This document shows positions 1 through 4,846 of a stretch of 16,948 nt of DNA, in pieces. The stretch comes from DAOTTI01 sp034437795 (GTDB lineage Bacteria > Chloroflexota > UBA11872 > UBA12225). The notes beneath the pieces were generated by a model, which saw nothing but the letters and a program-made list of their open reading frames with translations, was not told where the DNA came from and ran no database searches. The number at the start of each line of letters is the position of its first letter. Positions within the stretch are counted from its first letter, which is position 1. Location of the stretch: assembly GCA_034437795.1 (NCBI GenBank), contig DAOTTI010000220.1:1-16948 (forward strand), given 5' to 3'. A program made the position numbers and the translations under genes.

Positions 1-86
1 TGGCGCTGGAGGAGGGGCTGCGCTTTGCCATTCGGGAAGGGGGGCGCACCGTGGGCGCTGGCGTCATCACCAAGATCCTGGAGTAG
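1..86 (+). CDS. tuf: Elongation factor Tu, 3' end (first tuf copy, partial)
   Basis: Only the last 27 residues and the TAG stop (84-86) lie in the window; the frame begins at base 3. The translated tail contains RFAIREGGRTVGAGVITKIL, the very conserved C-terminal end of EF-Tu domain III. EF-Tu is the cytoplasmic GTPase that delivers aminoacyl-tRNA to the ribosomal A site. The GTP-binding domain lies upstream and cannot be inspected. rpmG begins 109 nt downstream on the same strand, and I see no T-tailed terminator between them, so this gene's promoter may also drive rpmG-secE-nusG. The far edge of the window starts a second tuf gene, so the genome carries at least two copies unless the molecule is a small circle, which is not likely. 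The family call is secure; the copy label is only positional. Confidence 0.96.
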   Translation, partial: ALEEGLRFAIREGGRTVGAGVITKILE

Positions 87-195
87 GCGAACGGCCAGGG
101 ACGAACGGCAGCGACGACGCACGAAGGGCGCACCCACGGCCGCACGCCCGCCCGTCCGGCGGCGGCACGTCCTTCCATCCATCGAGAGGTAACCG

Positions 196-375
196 GTGGC
201 CAAACGAGAAGACCGCATCTTTATCCGGCTGGAGTGTTCGGAGTGCAAGCGTCCGAACTACACCACGTCTAAGAACCGCCGGAACGATCCGGATCGCCTG
301 GAACTGCGGAAGTACTGCCCGTGGTGCCGGCAGCACCGCCTGCACCGCGAGACGAAGATCTCGGGTCAGGGCTGA
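196..375 (+). CDS. rpmG: 50S ribosomal protein L33, zinc-binding type
   Basis: A 59-residue basic protein of the usual L33 length. It has two Cys pairs, C14-x-x-C17 and C41-x-x-C44, that would hold a structural zinc ion (the C+ form of L33), and the family motif YTTSKNRRN at residues 22-30. L33 sits on the large subunit near the E site. I chose the GTG at 196 because AGAGG (185-189) lies six bases upstream and translation gives the typical L33 N-terminus VAKREDR. It lies between tuf and secE, the common place for rpmG in many Gram-positive and related bacteria. Nothing is truncated. The presence of all four Cys argues that this is a zinc-dependent copy; a zinc-free paralogue could exist elsewhere but is not visible here. 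Confidence 0.95.
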   Translation: MAKREDRIFIRLECSECKRPNYTTSKNRRNDPDRLELRKYCPWCRQHRLHRETKISGQG

Positions 376-377
376 TG

Positions 378-410
378 GCCGGAGGACCGCGCCGAAGGGT
401 GCGCTCCGGC
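378..410 (+). other. Hairpin in the rpmG-secE spacer
   Basis: GCCGGAG (378-384) and CTCCGGC (404-410) are perfect 7-bp complementary arms around a 19-nt GC-rich loop, three bases after the rpmG stop. No T-run follows, so this does not look like an intrinsic terminator. It may be an mRNA-stabilising or processing structure; the function is unknown. Confidence 0.4.
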
Positions 411-483
411 AGCCGCGGGCGCCGGCATCCGGCAGGAGGCTGCGGTCGCCGGAGCAGGGCGGGCTGAGAGCTGGACAAAGGGC

Positions 484-831
484 ATGGCAACGAGGAGACA
501 GCGAGGTGGGCCGGCGCCCGCCGCCGGATCGAAGCTGCCGGAGGGCGGGCGCCTGGTCACGCCAGCGGTGTCCAAGCAGGTGGCGGAGCGGATGCGCGCC
601 GCCATGGCGCCACCGGCGCGCCCCGTGCGCCGGCGCCTGTTCACCGAGCAGCTCAACGCCGAGTTCTTCCGCGAGGCCTGGGGCGAGCTGAAGAAGGTGC
701 ACTGGCCCACGTGGACCCAGGCGCGGAACCTCACGGCCCTGGTGATCGGTGTATCCCTGGTGGTTGGTATGATCCTGGGCGGGGTTGATTACGTCTTGAG
801 CAAGATCTTCCAGTTCATCCTCGGCACGTGA
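484..831 (+). CDS. secE: Preprotein translocase subunit SecE
   Basis: A 115-residue protein whose last ~60 residues are a classic single-span SecE. An amphipathic stretch, FFREAWGELKKVHWPTW (about residues 60-76), has the conserved K-V-x-W-P-(T/S) signature. It is followed by one hydrophobic membrane segment (about residues 84-108) and a short C-terminal tail. SecE clamps SecY in the SecYEG export channel. The first ~55 residues are a basic, Pro/Ala/Gly-rich extension not found in minimal SecE proteins of about 60 residues. The ATG at 484 keeps the whole open frame but has only a weak, very close AAAGG (478-482). ATG codons at 592 and 604 would give a more compact protein, so the start is uncertain although the identity is not. 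It sits just ahead of nusG, the near-universal arrangement. Confidence 0.93.
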   Translation: MATRRQRGGPAPAAGSKLPEGGRLVTPAVSKQVAERMRAAMAPPARPVRRRLFTEQLNAEFFREAWGELKKVHWPTWTQARNLTALVIGVSLVVGMILGGVDYVLSKIFQFILGT

Positions 832-946
832 TCGCCGTCACGACGAGCTAGCTGGTACGACGGGGCAACCGTTCGTACGGCGCTGCCAGAGGGGCGGCGC
901 GCGGTGCCCTGGACCTGAGCGCCAGAGCGACGAGAGACGAGAAGCC

Positions 947-1543
947 GTGGTAACGGAACAGGCAACAGCGCCGACTGAGACGCAGCGGGTCGCGGAGGAG
1001 CAGGAACTCCGGCGGCACCCCGATGCGAAGTGGTACGTGATCCACACGTACTCGGGGTACGAGAACAAGGTCAAGACCAATCTCGAGCACCGTATCCAGT
1101 CCATGGATATGGCGGGGAAGATCTTCCGCGTGGTGGTGCCGACCGAGGAAGAGATCGAGATCAAGAACGGCCAGCGGCGCAGCGTGCAGAAGAAGATCTT
1201 TCCGGGCTACGTGCTGGTGGAGATGATCCTGGATGACGAGTCCTGGCACGTCGTCCGCAACACCCCCGGCGTGACTAGCTTCGTCGGCGCGGGGACGACG
1301 CCGACCCCCCTGCCGGATAGCGAAGTGCAGGCCATCCTCAGGCAGATGCGGGAGGAGAAGCCCCAGGTCCGCGTCACCTATCACAAGGGGGATCGGGTCA
1401 AGATCATCGACGGGCCGTTCGCCGAGTTCGTGGGCACGGTGGACACCGTCGACGAGGAGAAGACGAAGGTCCGCGTGCTCGTCTCCATGTTCGGCCGCGA
1501 GACGCCGGTGGAACTGGACTTCCTGCAGGTGGAGAAGGCCTAA
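947..1543 (+). CDS. nusG: Transcription termination/antitermination factor NusG
   Basis: A 198-residue protein with the two usual NusG domains. The N-terminal NGN domain (about residues 28-130) begins KWYVIHTYSGYENKV and contains the conserved FPGYVLVEM. The KOW domain (about 145-198) has the signature KGDRVKIIDGPFAEFVGTV. NusG binds the RNA polymerase clamp (RpoC) through NGN; its KOW domain contacts Rho or ribosomal S10, linking transcription with termination or translation. Length is near the common 175-200 range, with a polar N-terminal tail of about 27 residues and no inserted domain. The start is GTG at 947, preceded by the purine-rich GAGACGAGAAG (934-944). It lies 115 nt after secE and 119 nt before rplK, as in most bacteria. 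Confidence 0.97.
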   Translation: MVTEQATAPTETQRVAEEQELRRHPDAKWYVIHTYSGYENKVKTNLEHRIQSMDMAGKIFRVVVPTEEEIEIKNGQRRSVQKKIFPGYVLVEMILDDESWHVVRNTPGVTSFVGAGTTPTPLPDSEVQAILRQMREEKPQVRVTYHKGDRVKIIDGPFAEFVGTVDTVDEEKTKVRVLVSMFGRETPVELDFLQVEKA

Positions 1544-1553
1544 GGCGCCGCCA

Positions 1554-1622
1554 GCCGGCGCGGTCGGCCGGCGTACGCGGACGGAACCCATGCGTATGGT
1601 GGCGTGCCCGAGCGGGCGCGCC
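1554..1622 (+). other. Two hairpins in the nusG-rplK spacer
   Basis: First hairpin: GCCGGC (1554-1559) and GCCGGC (1567-1572) around a 7-nt loop, 10 bases after the nusG stop. Second hairpin: GGCGTGCCC (1601-1609) pairs with GGGCGCGCC (1614-1622) through nine pairs, one of them G-U, closing on a GAGC tetraloop. Neither is followed by a T-run. In E. coli, L1 represses its operon by binding near the rplK start, so the second hairpin is a candidate control element. I could not recognise an L1-binding internal loop, so that role is only a guess. Confidence 0.45.
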
Positions 1623-1665
1623 TGGAGGCTCGCCAGCCGACCGGCACACTTGGACGGAACCCATG
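1579..1665 (+). repeat. Duplicated rplK start-codon region (14-nt direct repeat)
   Basis: GGACGGAACCCATG occurs at 1579-1592 and again, identically, at 1652-1665, where its ATG is the rplK start codon. The two copies are 73 nt apart and enclose the 1601-1622 hairpin. The upstream ATG (1590) opens a 26-codon frame that ends at TAA 1668-1670, eight bases inside rplK. Confidence 0.85.
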
Positions 1666-1670
1666 GCTAA
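1590..1670 (+). CDS. Possible 26-residue upstream reading frame overlapping rplK
   Basis: ATG at 1590 (with another in-frame ATG at 1596) opens a frame of 26 codons, MRMVACPSGRAW at its start and LDGTHG at its end, stopping at TAA 1668-1670. The stop lies inside the first codons of rplK (ATG 1663), a geometry that permits translational coupling. The bases before this ATG are identical to those before the real rplK ATG. Against it: no strong Shine-Dalgarno is present, the peptide matches no family I know, and a frame this short arises by chance in GC-rich DNA. Treat it as a candidate only. Confidence 0.2.
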   Translation: MRMVACPSGRAWRLASRPAHLDGTHG

Positions 1671-2088
1671 GAAGATTCGCGCAGTGGTAAAAGTGCAGGC
1701 GCCGGCGGGGAAGGCCACCCCCGCCCCGCCGATCGGTCCTGCCCTGGGCCAGCACGGCATCAACATCATGGCGTTCGTGAAGGAGTTCAACGAACGCACG
1801 GCGGCCCAGGCCGGCATGATCATTCCGGCGGAGATCACTATCTATGAGGACCGCTCGTTCACCTTCGTCACCAAGACGCCGCCGGCGGCGGACCTCCTCA
1901 AGCGCGCGGCCGGCGTCGAGAAGGGTTCGGGCACGCCGGGCCGCCAGAACGTGGGGCAGGTCACACGGGAGAAGATTCGGGAGATCGCCCAGCTCAAGAT
2001 GCAGGACCTCAACGCCAGCGATCTGGCCGCCGCCGAGCGTATGATTGAAGGGACGGCCCGAAGCATGGGGCTGGAGGTCGTCGGGTAG
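1663..2088 (+). CDS. rplK: 50S ribosomal protein L11
   Basis: A 141-residue protein, the standard L11 length. The N-terminal domain starts MAKKIRAVVKVQAPAGKATP and includes the proline-rich PAPPIGPALGQHGINIMAF, the region contacted by factors and by thiostrepton-type antibiotics. The C-terminal domain carries TPPAADLLKRAAG and GQVTREKIREIAQLK, which bind the GTPase-associated region of 23S rRNA. L11 helps EF-Tu, EF-G and the stringent factor RelA act at the ribosome. The start ATG at 1663 gives the canonical MAKK N-terminus; the upstream signal is a weak GGACGGA. The target residues look ordinary, with no obvious resistance change. rplA follows after an unusually long 171-nt spacer, where many bacteria have only a few bases. 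Confidence 0.98.
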   Translation: MAKKIRAVVKVQAPAGKATPAPPIGPALGQHGINIMAFVKEFNERTAAQAGMIIPAEITIYEDRSFTFVTKTPPAADLLKRAAGVEKGSGTPGRQNVGQVTREKIREIAQLKMQDLNASDLAAAERMIEGTARSMGLEVVG

Positions 2089-2128
2089 GAACGGCCCGCG
2101 CCAGCGCATGAGCGCGCACGGGGGACGC

Positions 2129-2237
2129 GTCCGGACCACGCTCCGGACCCAGGCTTGAGGGCCGCACCAGGGTCGCGCCGGCCCTCGCTTCGGCGGGGGC
2201 CGGCAGGGCCGCACGTAGGAGTTCGCCTCGCGCGAAC
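2129..2237 (+). promoter_or_regulatory. Structured rplK-rplA spacer with three hairpins
   Basis: Hairpin 1: GTCCGGA (2129-2135) with TCCGGAC (2142-2148), 6-nt loop. Hairpin 2 (2177-2204) is very strong: GCCGGCCC (2177-2184) pairs with GGGCCGGC (2197-2204), a T-G pair and then CGC/GCG continue the stem, and it closes on a TTCG (UUCG in RNA) tetraloop at 2189-2192, about 12 pairs in all. Hairpin 3: GTTCGC (2221-2226) with GCGAAC (2232-2237), 5-nt loop, 11 bases before the rplA ribosome-binding site. The 10-mer AGGGCCGCAC flanks hairpin 2 at 2158-2167 and 2205-2214. No T-run follows any stem, so an mRNA stability, processing or translation-control role is more likely than termination. Confidence 0.55.
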
Positions 2238-2259
2238 GCATGCACTACGGAGAGAGCAG

Positions 2260-2973
2260 ATGGCAAAGAAGAAGCACGGCAAGAAGTATCGGGAGGTCGC
2301 CAAGCTCGTCGACCCCGCGCGGGCATACCAGCCCGCAGAGGCGATTGCGCTGGCGAAGCAGACCGCCTTTACCAAGTTCGACGCCACGGTCGAGGCGCAC
2401 ATGCGCCTGGGCGTCGATCCCCGCCACGCCGACCAGCAGGTGCGTAGCACCGTGGTGCTACCGGCGGGGACGGGAAAGCAGGTGCGCGTCGTGGTCTTCG
2501 CCCAGGGCGACAAGGCGCGTGAGGCCCTGGCGGCGGGGGCCGACCGCGTGGGAGGGGAAGATCTGGCGCGCGATATCGAGGGCGGCTGGCTCGACTTCGA
2601 CGTGGCGGTCGCCACCCCCGACATGATGGGGATCGTGAGCCGCCTGGGCCGTATCCTGGGCCCCCGCGGCCTGATGCCGAATGCCCGCGCCGGCACCGTC
2701 ACCTTCGATCTGGCGCGGGTCCTGCGGGACATCAAGGCCGGTCGCGTCGAGTTCCGCACCGAGCGCAACGTCGGCCTGATCCACGTGCCGATCGGGAAGG
2801 TCTCCTTCAGCGACGAGCAGCTCCTGGAGAACCTGCGGGCGCTCGTGTCCGCGGTCCTGGCTGCCCGCCCGTCCGGCGCCAAGGGGACCTACGTCCGGGC
2901 CATCCACCTGTCCAACACCATGGGGCCGGGGATCAAGCTGGATGTCGGTTCAACCCTGGCGCTCGCAGCCTGA
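2260..2973 (+). CDS. rplA: 50S ribosomal protein L1
   Basis: A 237-residue protein of normal L1 length. It begins MAKKKHGKKYREVAKLVD and carries the L1 signature LGRILGPRGLMPN at residues 129-141, followed by the conserved GRVEFRTERNVGLIHVPIGK. L1 forms the mobile stalk that guides deacylated tRNA out of the E site, and in E. coli it also represses its own mRNA. I chose ATG 2260 because GGAGAGA (2249-2255) precedes it and MAKK is the usual N-terminus; a TTG at 2155 would add 35 non-conserved residues encoded in the hairpin-rich spacer. The first ~230 residues align with the family throughout and the tail is short. The gene is followed by a 396-nt gap, so it may end the tuf-led transcript. Confidence 0.97.
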   Translation: MAKKKHGKKYREVAKLVDPARAYQPAEAIALAKQTAFTKFDATVEAHMRLGVDPRHADQQVRSTVVLPAGTGKQVRVVVFAQGDKAREALAAGADRVGGEDLARDIEGGWLDFDVAVATPDMMGIVSRLGRILGPRGLMPNARAGTVTFDLARVLRDIKAGRVEFRTERNVGLIHVPIGKVSFSDEQLLENLRALVSAVLAARPSGAKGTYVRAIHLSNTMGPGIKLDVGSTLALAA

Positions 2974-3012
2974 CCGGTCGCGGCCGCCGTTTCACCTGGA
3001 TCCGTCCTGAGC

Positions 3013-3097
3013 GGAGCCCTCGCCCTCGCTCCCAAAGGGAGAGGGAACCCGTTCCAACAGGGGCTCTCACTCTAACCCTCTCCCTGTTAGGAGCGAG
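3013..3097 (+). repeat. Dispersed palindromic repeat unit, copy 1
   Basis: The left arm has CTCGCTCC (3025-3032) then GGGAGAGGG (3037-3045); the right arm has CCCTCTCCC (3076-3084) then GGAGCGAG (3090-3097). Each block has its exact complement in the other arm, around a 30-nt centre. GAGCCC (3014-3019) also matches GGGCTC (3061-3066). The CCCTCTCCC/GGGAGAGGG core joined to GAGCCCTC recurs in opposite orientation at 4553-4588. This resembles the REP-like intergenic palindromes common in GC-rich genomes. It lies after rplA and might act as a 3' mRNA stabiliser or weak terminator, but it has no T-tail. Confidence 0.65.
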
Positions 3098-3137
3098 AAA
3101 CCTCTCACCATCCCTGACGGGTCCAGGCGAGCCGGTG

Positions 3138-3146
3138 TGCTACACT
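3138..3146 (+). promoter_or_regulatory. Extended -10 promoter for rplJ-rplL
   Basis: TGC immediately followed by TACACT (3141-3146) forms an extended -10 element for the housekeeping sigma factor; transcription would start near 3153, just ahead of the L10 leader. The best -35-like sequence, CTGACG (3114-3119), is 21 bases away, too far for a normal spacer, so the site would rely on the extended -10. Position and similarity to the sites at 4867 and 4971 support it. Confidence 0.6.
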
Positions 3147-3154
3147 GTTCGGCG

Positions 3155-3300
3155 AGATCGAGACTGCTCTCAGCGCCGTAGACAGCGGGTCGCGTGAGTA
3201 ATGGTCCGCTCCCAGCGGACCGCCCGCCGAGGCAAGGGAAGGATCGGGATGGCCAGGCGCGTGGCGCCGCCTCCCGGCCGGCAGCGACGCTGCCGTACGT
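3155..3300 (+). promoter_or_regulatory. Ribosomal protein L10 leader (autoregulatory mRNA element)
   Basis: GTAGACAGCGGG (3178-3189) and CCCGCCGAGGC (3223-3233) match the conserved halves of the L10 leader known upstream of rplJ in Firmicutes and others, where the pattern is AGACAGY-R-GG ... CC-Y-RCCGAGG. GCGGG (3185-3189) pairs with CCCGC (3223-3227). Between them GGTCCGCT (3203-3210) and AGCGGACC (3214-3221) form an 8-bp hairpin with a 3-nt loop. A further hairpin, GGCAGC (3280-3285)/GCTGCC (3289-3294), sits before the attenuator. In characterised systems the L10-L12 complex binds this RNA and reduces rplJL expression. The match was made by eye from memory of the family; outer boundaries are approximate. 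Confidence 0.75.
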
Positions 3301-3303
3301 CGT

Positions 3304-3340
3304 CGCCCTTGCGCACGCGGCGCAAGGGCGTTCTCTTTTC
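3304..3340 (+). terminator. Intrinsic terminator acting as rplJ attenuator
   Basis: CGCCCTTGCGC (3304-3314) and GCGCAAGGGCG (3320-3330) are perfect 11-bp arms around a 5-nt loop, followed by TTCTCTTTTC (3331-3340). This is a strong intrinsic terminator placed after the L10 leader and only 29 bases before the rplJ GTG. Its position fits transcription attenuation of rplJ-rplL, probably governed by L10 or L10-L12 binding upstream. Confidence 0.85.
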
Positions 3341-3369
3341 GGGTTCGGTAAGTCGGTAAGGAGGGAGCG

Positions 3370-3915
3370 GTGCCAACTCCGGAAAAGGAAGCCGCCGTTC
3401 GCGAGCTCACGGCCAAGCTGGAGCGGGCCAAGCTGGCGGTGGTCACCGATTATCGCGGCCTCACCGTCCGTGACCTGGCGGCGCTGCGCCGCCAGCTCCG
3501 GCAGCAGCAGGTTGATTACACCGTGGCCAAGAACACGCTGCTACGTATCGCCGCGCGGCACGCCGGCATCAATGGTGGCCTGGAGGCGCTGCTGCAGGGT
3601 CCAACGGCGGTGGCGTTCTGCTACGACGACATCGTCGCCCCCGCCAGGACGCTGGCGGACTTTGCGCGCACGTCGCGCATCCTGGCCGTGCGGGGCGGGA
3701 TCCTGGACAAGAAGGTCGTCGACGCGGATGCCGTCACTCGCCTGGCCACCCTGCCCCCGGCGGAGCAGCTTCGCGCCGAGCTGGTCGGCGCCATCAGTGG
3801 ACCGCTGGCGGCGCTGGCCGGCGTGCTCAACGGCGTCCTCCAGCAGCTAGTCGGGACGCTGGAGGCGCGCCACGAGCAGCTAGGCGGGGCGCCGGCGGCA
3901 GGGCAGGCGGCATAG
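3370..3915 (+). CDS. rplJ: 50S ribosomal protein L10
   Basis: A 181-residue protein, slightly longer than the common 165-175. The N-terminal RNA-binding part starts VPTPEKEAAVRELTAKL and has the conserved TDYRGLTV (26-33) and DYTVAKNTLL (49-58). The C-terminal helix (about 143-175, including AISGPLAALAGVLNGVL) is the platform for L12 dimers; an Ala/Gly tail follows. L10 anchors the stalk to 23S rRNA and, with L12, is the likely ligand of the leader upstream. I chose the GTG at 3370 because AAGGAGGG (3358-3365) lies at ideal spacing and translation gives the typical N-terminus. A compact hairpin (3931-3949, 7 bp with one bulge and a GTCT loop) follows the stop, then a tandem repeat, then rplL. 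Confidence 0.97.
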   Translation: MPTPEKEAAVRELTAKLERAKLAVVTDYRGLTVRDLAALRRQLRQQQVDYTVAKNTLLRIAARHAGINGGLEALLQGPTAVAFCYDDIVAPARTLADFARTSRILAVRGGILDKKVVDADAVTRLATLPPAEQLRAELVGAISGPLAALAGVLNGVLQQLVGTLEARHEQLGGAPAAGQAA

Positions 3916-3980
3916 ACCTTCCCGCAGCGGGCGGGGCGTCTGCCCCCGCTTCCACGGTAGTCCACTACAACGACGAGACC

Positions 3981-4020
3981 CTAGAGCAGCTAGAGCAGTA
4001 GAGCAGCTAGAGCAGGAGCA
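3981..4020 (+). repeat. Tandem CTAGAGCAG repeat before rplL
   Basis: CTAGAGCAG at 3981-3989, 3990-3998 and 4007-4015, plus a unit lacking its first C (TAGAGCAG, 3999-4006) and a partial GAGCA (4016-4020). The end of the array supplies the GGAG (4015-4018) that serves as the rplL ribosome-binding site, six bases before the ATG at 4025. Confidence 0.9.
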
Positions 4021-4024
4021 AACG

Positions 4025-4420
4025 ATGCCAAGCGAGAAGGTACAGGCCATTATCGAGCAGCTCAATAGCCTCACGGTGCTGGAGATCGCCGAGCTGTCCA
4101 AGGCGCTGCAGGAGGCCTGGGGCGTGAGCGCGGCCGTGGCCGCGGCGCCGGTCGCCACCGCCGCGGCCGGGGCGCCGGCTGGTCCCGCCGCGCCGCCGGT
4201 GGAGGAGCAGACCGAGTTCGCGGCCGTGCTCACGGAGGTGGGCCCCAACAAGATCCCCGTGATCAAGGTGGTGCGGGAGATTACGGGCCTGGGCCTCAAG
4301 GAGGCGAAGGACCTGGTCGAGGCGGCGCCCAAGCCGATCAAGGAGGGCGTCTCGCGCGAGGAGGCGGAGCAGATCCGCGCCAAGCTGGCCGAGGTCGGCG
4401 CCAAGGTCGAGATCAAGTAG
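4025..4420 (+). CDS. rplL: 50S ribosomal protein L7/L12
   Basis: A 131-residue acidic protein with the L12 plan. The N-terminal dimerisation helices (about 1-34) include LNSLTVLEIAELSKALQE. A flexible Ala/Pro/Gly hinge spans about 35-60. The globular C-terminal domain (about 62-131) has GPNKIPVIKVVREITGLGLK and KEAKDLVEAAP, the face that recruits EF-Tu, EF-G and other GTPases. Several dimers bind each L10, so L12 must be made in excess over L10; the array-derived ribosome-binding site just before its ATG may help. Length is a little above the usual 120-128, because of the hinge. It lies 109 nt after rplJ with no promoter visible between them, so it is probably co-transcribed and shares the upstream attenuator. 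Confidence 0.98.
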   Translation: MPSEKVQAIIEQLNSLTVLEIAELSKALQEAWGVSAAVAAAPVATAAAGAPAGPAAPPVEEQTEFAAVLTEVGPNKIPVIKVVREITGLGLKEAKDLVEAAPKPIKEGVSREEAEQIRAKLAEVGAKVEIK

Positions 4421-4446
4421 CCATCCGCCACCGCTGCTCCCGCCCT

Positions 4447-4544
4447 GACGCGGAGACGGGGAACGAAGGCAACGGGGAGAGGTTCTCGCCCGCGGGGGCC
4501 GGGGCCACCTCTCGGACGCGGAGACAGGGAACGCCGGCAACGGG
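4447..4544 (+). repeat. 30-nt direct repeat after rplL
   Basis: GACGCGGAGAC at 4447 and 4515 opens two 30-nt copies (4447-4476 and 4515-4544) that differ at only three positions and lie 68 nt apart. Between them GAGAGGT (4477-4483) and ACCTCTC (4507-4513) can pair. This suggests a local tandem duplication. Confidence 0.85.
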
Positions 4545-4552
4545 CATTAGTT

Positions 4553-4588
4553 GCCTCTCCCTTTGGGAGAGGGCTAGGGTGAGGGCTC
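4553..4588 (+). repeat. Dispersed palindromic repeat unit, copy 2 (inverted relative to copy 1)
   Basis: CCTCTCCC (4554-4561), loop TTT, GGGAGAGG (4565-4572) form an 8-bp hairpin followed by GCTAGGGTGAGGGCTC (4573-4588). Read on the minus strand this gives GAGCCCTCACCC then TCTCCCAAAGGGAGAGG, matching copy 1 (3014-3045) except for a few bases and a small length change. No T-run follows. Confidence 0.65.
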
Positions 4589-4591
4589 AAC

Positions 4592-4610
4592 CAGCCGGTA
4601 AGACCGGCTG
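4592..4610 (+). other. 8-bp hairpin between rplL and rpoB
   Basis: CAGCCGGT (4592-4599), loop AAG, ACCGGCTG (4603-4610) form a perfect stem right beside the palindromic repeat. There is no T-tail. It may be part of the same repeat cluster or the processed 3' end of the rplJL message; the role is unknown. Confidence 0.45.
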
Positions 4611-4730
4611 CGCCCCCGGGCCTGTGCAAGCTGCCTTGGGCAACACCCTCTCCCCGTGGCCCTCGTCCCCCCTTTCCGTGTCGGAGCGGGGGCGGCGGGG
4701 CCAAGCCGCACGGTGGGGTGGGGCAGGGGT

Positions 4731-4811
4731 GCGGCGCGGCCCTGCCGAAGGGGGTGAGGTCCGTCCTCTTCCCGCTGCGGCGCGGCCCCGGCAGAAGGAG
4801 GTGAGGGCCGT
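4731..4811 (+). repeat. Imperfect ~34-nt tandem duplication upstream of rpoB promoters
   Basis: GCGGCGCGGCCC begins both copies (4731 and 4777), and each ends with GAAGG-(G/A)-GGTGAGG-(T/G)-CCGT (to 4764 and 4811). The copies differ by a few substitutions and one base of length, and repeat with a 46-47 nt period. Function unknown; the block lies just upstream of the rpoB promoter region. Confidence 0.7.
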
Positions 4812-4846
4812 TTTGGACCTAGTGCACCCCTGCGCTGGGCGCCCCC

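Larger units (their letters stand above)
2974..3369 (+). other. Intergenic region rplA-rplJ (396 nt)
   Basis: No protein gene is supported here. In order it holds a palindromic repeat unit (3013-3097), an extended -10 promoter (3138-3146), an L10-type leader (about 3155-3300), an intrinsic attenuator (3304-3340) and the rplJ ribosome-binding site (3358-3365). Open frames across it are shadows of the leader. Confidence 0.8.

Noticed and set aside
376..483. Possible tRNA between rpmG and secE, as found in some genomes
   Set aside because: No T-arm (GTTCRA) and no cloverleaf could be drawn; only a simple hairpin is present.
1596..1662. tRNA-like GCCCGAGCGGG in the nusG-rplK spacer
   Set aside because: It resembles a Ser/Leu D-arm only superficially; no anticodon or T-arm follows, and the bases are better explained by the 1601-1622 hairpin.
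2155..2259. Upstream TTG start for rplA
   Set aside because: The added residues are unlike L1 and are encoded in the hairpin-rich spacer; ATG 2260 has GGAGAGA and the canonical MAKK start.
3194..3850. 218-codon frame beginning in the L10 leader and overlapping rplJ
   Set aside because: It is out of frame with the clear L10 gene and its first part is the leader and attenuator.
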